Below, piece by piece: positions 7,470 to 9,470 of a DNA stretch of 9,470 bases. The stretch covers positions 1 through 9,470 of the forward strand of contig SLAO01000007.1 in assembly GCA_007126835.1 (NCBI GenBank). The letters are read 5' to 3'. Numbering within the stretch: the stretch's first letter is position 1; every line of letters starts with the position of its first letter. This stretch comes from Nitriliruptorales bacterium. GTDB taxonomy: Bacteria > Actinomycetota > Nitriliruptoria > Euzebyales > Egibacteraceae. The translations under genes and the position numbers were made by a program. Below the pieces are notes generated by a model. It was not told where the DNA came from. It saw only the letters and a list, made by a program, of their open reading frames with translations, and ran no database searches.

Positions 7470-7500
7470 GCCCGTGCTGCCCGTACTGCCCGTTGCCCGA
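7470..7500. repeat. Short tandem repeat of GCCCGTNCT
   Basis: Units are GCCCGTGCT (7470-7478), GCCCGTACT (7479-7487), then shortened GCCCGTT (7488-7494) and GCCCGA (7495-7500). This gives two full 9-nt copies plus two partial ones. It could be a cluster of regulator sites or replication slippage. It lies about 110 nt upstream of the amidase start. Confidence 0.6.
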
Positions 7501-7537
7501 CTGCGGCGAGTCTGGCGCCTCCGTGACCAGCGGCTCC

Positions 7538-7567
7538 CCCGTCCGGACGGGCAGGTCCGACCTGTCC
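7538..7567. promoter_or_regulatory. Palindrome plus adjoining hairpin in the divergent promoter region
   Basis: CCCGTCC/GGACGGG (7538-7551) is a perfect 14-bp palindrome, a typical form for a dimeric regulator site. Overlapping it, GGGCAGGT (7549-7556) pairs with ACCTGTCC (7560-7567) around a CCG loop, eight pairs with one G-U. The two folds compete for the same GGG. There is no T-run, so it does not look like a terminator. Confidence 0.4.
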
Positions 7568-7616
7568 TACGGCGTCAAAGCTGCGTGATCTCGGCCTATT
7601 AGCGGGTTAGGGTGCA

Positions 7617-7632
7617 CGCGAAGTTTTTCGCG
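7617..7632. promoter_or_regulatory. Stem-loop CGCGAA-GTTT-TTCGCG
   Basis: A perfect 6-bp inverted repeat with a 4-nt loop lies 58 nt before the SpoIID-like start and stands out in an A/T-richer patch. It could be a leader hairpin of the plus-strand gene or an operator. Confidence 0.4.
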
Positions 7633-7650
7633 GAAAGGTTTTGACCCCTC

Positions 7651-7660
7651 CCACCGGTGG
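7651..7660. promoter_or_regulatory. 10-bp palindrome CCACCGGTGG
   Basis: A perfect palindrome lies 30 nt upstream of the SpoIID-like start and just after a TTGACC box (7641-7646). The position suits an operator, but this is inferred from symmetry only. Confidence 0.3.
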
Positions 7661-7689
7661 AAAGCGGGCAGGCTTTGAAATTCCTGGAT

Positions 7690-9470
7690 GTGGCGCGGCG
7701 CTTTTCTCGCAAAGTTCTCGCGTCGAGCGGCCCTTTCTTGGCCCTGGTGTTGGCCGCCGCAATGGTGATCACGCCAGACGCCGCGGCCGCGGATGACGCC
7801 CGCGGAGACGGCGACGCTGCCCACGCGCCCGAAGGCGAGGGCGCGTCCGACAGGGAGCCATCGCCCCCCCTGGAGCTGACCGGCGACCTCGACGCACCCC
7901 GCCCGACGATGCTGCTGCGCGGGGGTGGGTGGGGGCACAGCGTCGGCATGAGCCAGTACGGGGCCAGGGCGCAAGCGTTGGCAGGCCGGCCCTATGCCGA
8001 GATCCTCGAGCACTACTACCCGGGCACGCAGCTGTCATCGGCCTCGGTGGACGGCTCATACCGGGTGGGGCTGCTCAACCCGCGGCCGAAGGGCAGCGGC
8101 GACCGTCGCTTCGACTTCGACCATCTTGAAGCGTACGCCGAAACGGGGGAGGTCACCTGGGAGAGGTGCTCACCCTCGGATGGATGTGAAGGACTCGCCG
8201 AACAGCCCGCGGAGGCCACCTGGCGGGTGGAGCGCAGCGACGGGAAGGTCCGGCTGCGCAACGAAGCCGGCGACGTGGTCCCTCCCGACGACGAGGACGA
8301 CGAGGATGGCGCGCCGTCGGTGTCGGCGCAGTCCGACCAGTCAGAGCAGTTCTTGCGCGTTCGCCTTGCCGGCGACGTGGTCCAGTTGCCACAGCTGTCG
8401 GGCAACACCGGCCAGGAAGGGCGCAGCTACCGCCACGGCGAGCTCCAGGTGCGTCCGTCACTGCGGGACGAGGGCCACGTGATGGCGTCGGTGGTCCTGC
8501 CCGACCTCGACACCTACCTCTACGGGCTGGCCGAGGTGCCGTTTGTCTGGCCGGCCGACGCGCTGAAGGCGCAAGCCGTCGCCGGGCGGACGTTCGCCGC
8601 GCGTGCGGCTTCCAGCTTCTCGGAAGGCTGCGCCTGTCACATCACCGACGGCCCTGACACCCAGGTCTACCGGGGCTACGACCGTGAGCGCAGTGCTGGC
8701 GGCGACGCGTGGCGCGACGCCGTGGACGGCACCTCCGGGGAGGCCGTGACTTACGAGGGACGGCTCATCGAGGCGTACTACTCCTCGAGCCACCACGGCC
8801 GCAGTGAGAACAGCGAGGACAGCTGGGCGTTCACCGGGACGTTGCCGTACCTGCGCAGCGTCGACGACTCCTGGTCGCGGTCGGAGGCGGCGGGTAACCC
8901 CAACCGCAGCTGGACGGCCGAGGCCGCCCACGATGACCTCGCCGGCATCGTCGCCCCGGACTTGGAGGTCGTGACCCGGGTCGAGGTCGTGGACCGCACT
9001 GACGGGGGCACCCCCCGGACGCTGCAGTTGACCGGCTTGGACGAGGACGGGCAGCGACGGCAAGTCGAGTACGCCGGGTCGGCGACGCATGCCGTCGCCA
9101 GCTCGGTGCTGCGCCAGCGACTGCCCGTGGGGCAGGGTGGTTTGGGCGGCCGCTTGCGCTCCCAGCAACTCGACCGGATCGGCTTTGCGCCGTTTACCGA
9201 CGACCTTGGCGGGGTGCACGAGTACGCCGCGGTCGTGCTCGCCGAGGAGGGAATCACCAGGGGCTTGTCCGCAACGCGCTTCGGTCCGTCGGAGAGCGTT
9301 TCGCGGGTGCAGATGGCCGAGTTCCTCGGCCGCGCCCTCGACCTCGACCCGGTTGTGGAGGACGGGCCGTTCTCCGACGTCGGGCAGCTTCCCGCGGCCA
9401 GGCGTGGGATGATCAACGCCATCGCCGAGGAGGGCATCAGCCTGGGCTACGCCGGCACCGACGAGTACCG
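7690..9470 (+). CDS. Secreted SpoIID/LytB-domain protein with C-terminal SLH repeats (3' partial), probable lytic transglycosylase
   Basis: SpoIID cleaves glycan strands of peptidoglycan during endospore engulfment; in this non-Bacillus setting it is more likely a general wall enzyme. The frame from GTG 7690 stays open to the window edge (593 codons). The signal peptide (1-35) reads ARRFSRK, a hydrophobic core, then AAA. At about 77-113 comes the conserved GGGWGHSVGMSQYGA block and a YAEILEHYYPGT motif. An acidic Ser/Asp/Glu stretch (about 198-220) follows, then the SpoIID core with E282 in LAEVP, the position of the catalytic Glu in EMP of SpoIID, followed by ALKAQAVAGRTFAARA. SSSHHGRSEN (365-374) stands where relatives have SSSGGxTEN. 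SLH repeats lie at about 498-551 and from 560, cut at the edge. Starts GTG 7657 and TTG 7675 are in frame, but none has a clear ribosome site; 7690 gives the best signal peptide. It is transcribed divergently from the amidase unit. Confidence 0.9.
   Translation, partial: MARRFSRKVLASSGPFLALVLAAAMVITPDAAAADDARGDGDAAHAPEGEGASDREPSPPLELTGDLDAPRPTMLLRGGGWGHSVGMSQYGARAQALAGRPYAEILEHYYPGTQLSSASVDGSYRVGLLNPRPKGSGDRRFDFDHLEAYAETGEVTWERCSPSDGCEGLAEQPAEATWRVERSDGKVRLRNEAGDVVPPDDEDDEDGAPSVSAQSDQSEQFLRVRLAGDVVQLPQLSGNTGQEGRSYRHGELQVRPSLRDEGHVMASVVLPDLDTYLYGLAEVPFVWPADALKAQAVAGRTFAARAASSFSEGCACHITDGPDTQVYRGYDRERSAGGDAWRDAVDGTSGEAVTYEGRLIEAYYSSSHHGRSENSEDSWAFTGTLPYLRSVDDSWSRSEAAGNPNRSWTAEAAHDDLAGIVAPDLEVVTRVEVVDRTDGGTPRTLQLTGLDEDGQRRQVEYAGSATHAVASSVLRQRLPVGQGGLGGRLRSQQLDRIGFAPFTDDLGGVHEYAAVVLAEEGITRGLSATRFGPSESVSRVQMAEFLGRALDLDPVVEDGPFSDVGQLPAARRGMINAIAEEGISLGYAGTDEY

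Larger units (their letters stand above)
7359..7689. other. Divergent intergenic region between amidase and SpoIID-like genes
   Basis: This 331-nt stretch separates two divergent genes and must hold promoters in both directions. It contains no plausible gene. It carries a tandem repeat (7470-7500), a 14-bp palindrome and an adjoining hairpin (7538-7567), a stem-loop (7617-7632), a 10-bp palindrome (7651-7660) and AAAGC/GCTTT arms at 7661-7665 and 7672-7676. TTGACC at 7641-7646 resembles a -35 for the plus-strand gene and TATTAG at 7597-7602 a -10, but neither has a good partner. I looked for the ydaO (c-di-AMP) riboswitch known from actinobacterial wall-hydrolase leaders and did not find its conserved blocks. 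Confidence 0.6.

Noticed and set aside
7470..7500. CRISPR-like or iteron array
   Set aside because: Only two full 9-nt units without spacers and no associated genes.
7501..7620. ydaO-type c-di-AMP riboswitch before the wall-hydrolase genes
   Set aside because: Expected by context, but neither strand shows the conserved blocks of that class. A covariance search would settle it.
7688..7768. ATG at 7688 as start of the plus-strand gene
   Set aside because: This frame hits a stop at 7766-7768. The real frame is that of GTG 7690.
8458..9437. Two minus-strand frames of over 200 codons (9219-8458 and 9437-8778)
   Set aside because: Both are antisense to the SpoIID-like gene, which is supported by conserved motifs over its whole visible length.

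Overview
The window is GC-rich, ordinary-looking chromosomal DNA. The very high third-position GC, the many GTG/TTG start options and the protein families present point to an actinomycete. My guess is a deep-branching, SLH-rich lineage of the Nitriliruptoria/Euzebya/Egibacter kind, but this rests on protein style only, not on a marker gene. All five genes encode exported proteins, and every one carries repeats of the S-layer-homology (SLH) type. All five are very poor in lysine and rich in Asp/Glu.

Layout. Positions 1-1823 (minus strand, 3' end cut by the window edge) encode a 5'-nucleotidase/cyclic-nucleotide phosphodiesterase family metallophosphoesterase with three SLH repeats at its N-terminus. 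Positions 1824-2186 are a gene-free stretch that contains a run of hairpins just before this gene. Positions 2187-7358 are a tightly packed three-gene minus-strand unit, transcribed in the order PGRP-type N-acetylmuramoyl-L-alanine amidase, M23 (LytM-type) peptidase, S8 subtilisin with a fibronectin III domain. Each protein ends in three SLH repeats. The amidase and M23 genes are 1 nt apart, and the M23 stop codon lies inside the apparent Shine-Dalgarno sequence of the subtilisin gene. Positions 7359-7689 are a divergent intergenic region with short tandem repeats, palindromes and stem-loops. From 7690 to the right edge (plus strand, 3' end cut) lies a SpoIID/LytB-type protein with at least two SLH repeats at its C-terminus.

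How they may work together (inference). Three enzymes cut different peptidoglycan bonds: the amidase cuts the glycan-peptide link, the M23 enzyme cuts peptide bonds, and the SpoIID-type enzyme probably cuts glycan strands. A surface subtilisin and a surface nucleotidase accompany them. The shared SLH repeats suggest that all are held at the same wall or S-layer surface, so the locus looks like a cell-envelope remodelling and maintenance cluster. The least explained items are the start of the subtilisin gene (best candidate codon ATA), the hairpin array before the nucleotidase gene with two mutually exclusive folds, and a C-x5-C pair confined to SLH repeats of two adjacent genes. I found no RNA gene, mobile element or CRISPR array.
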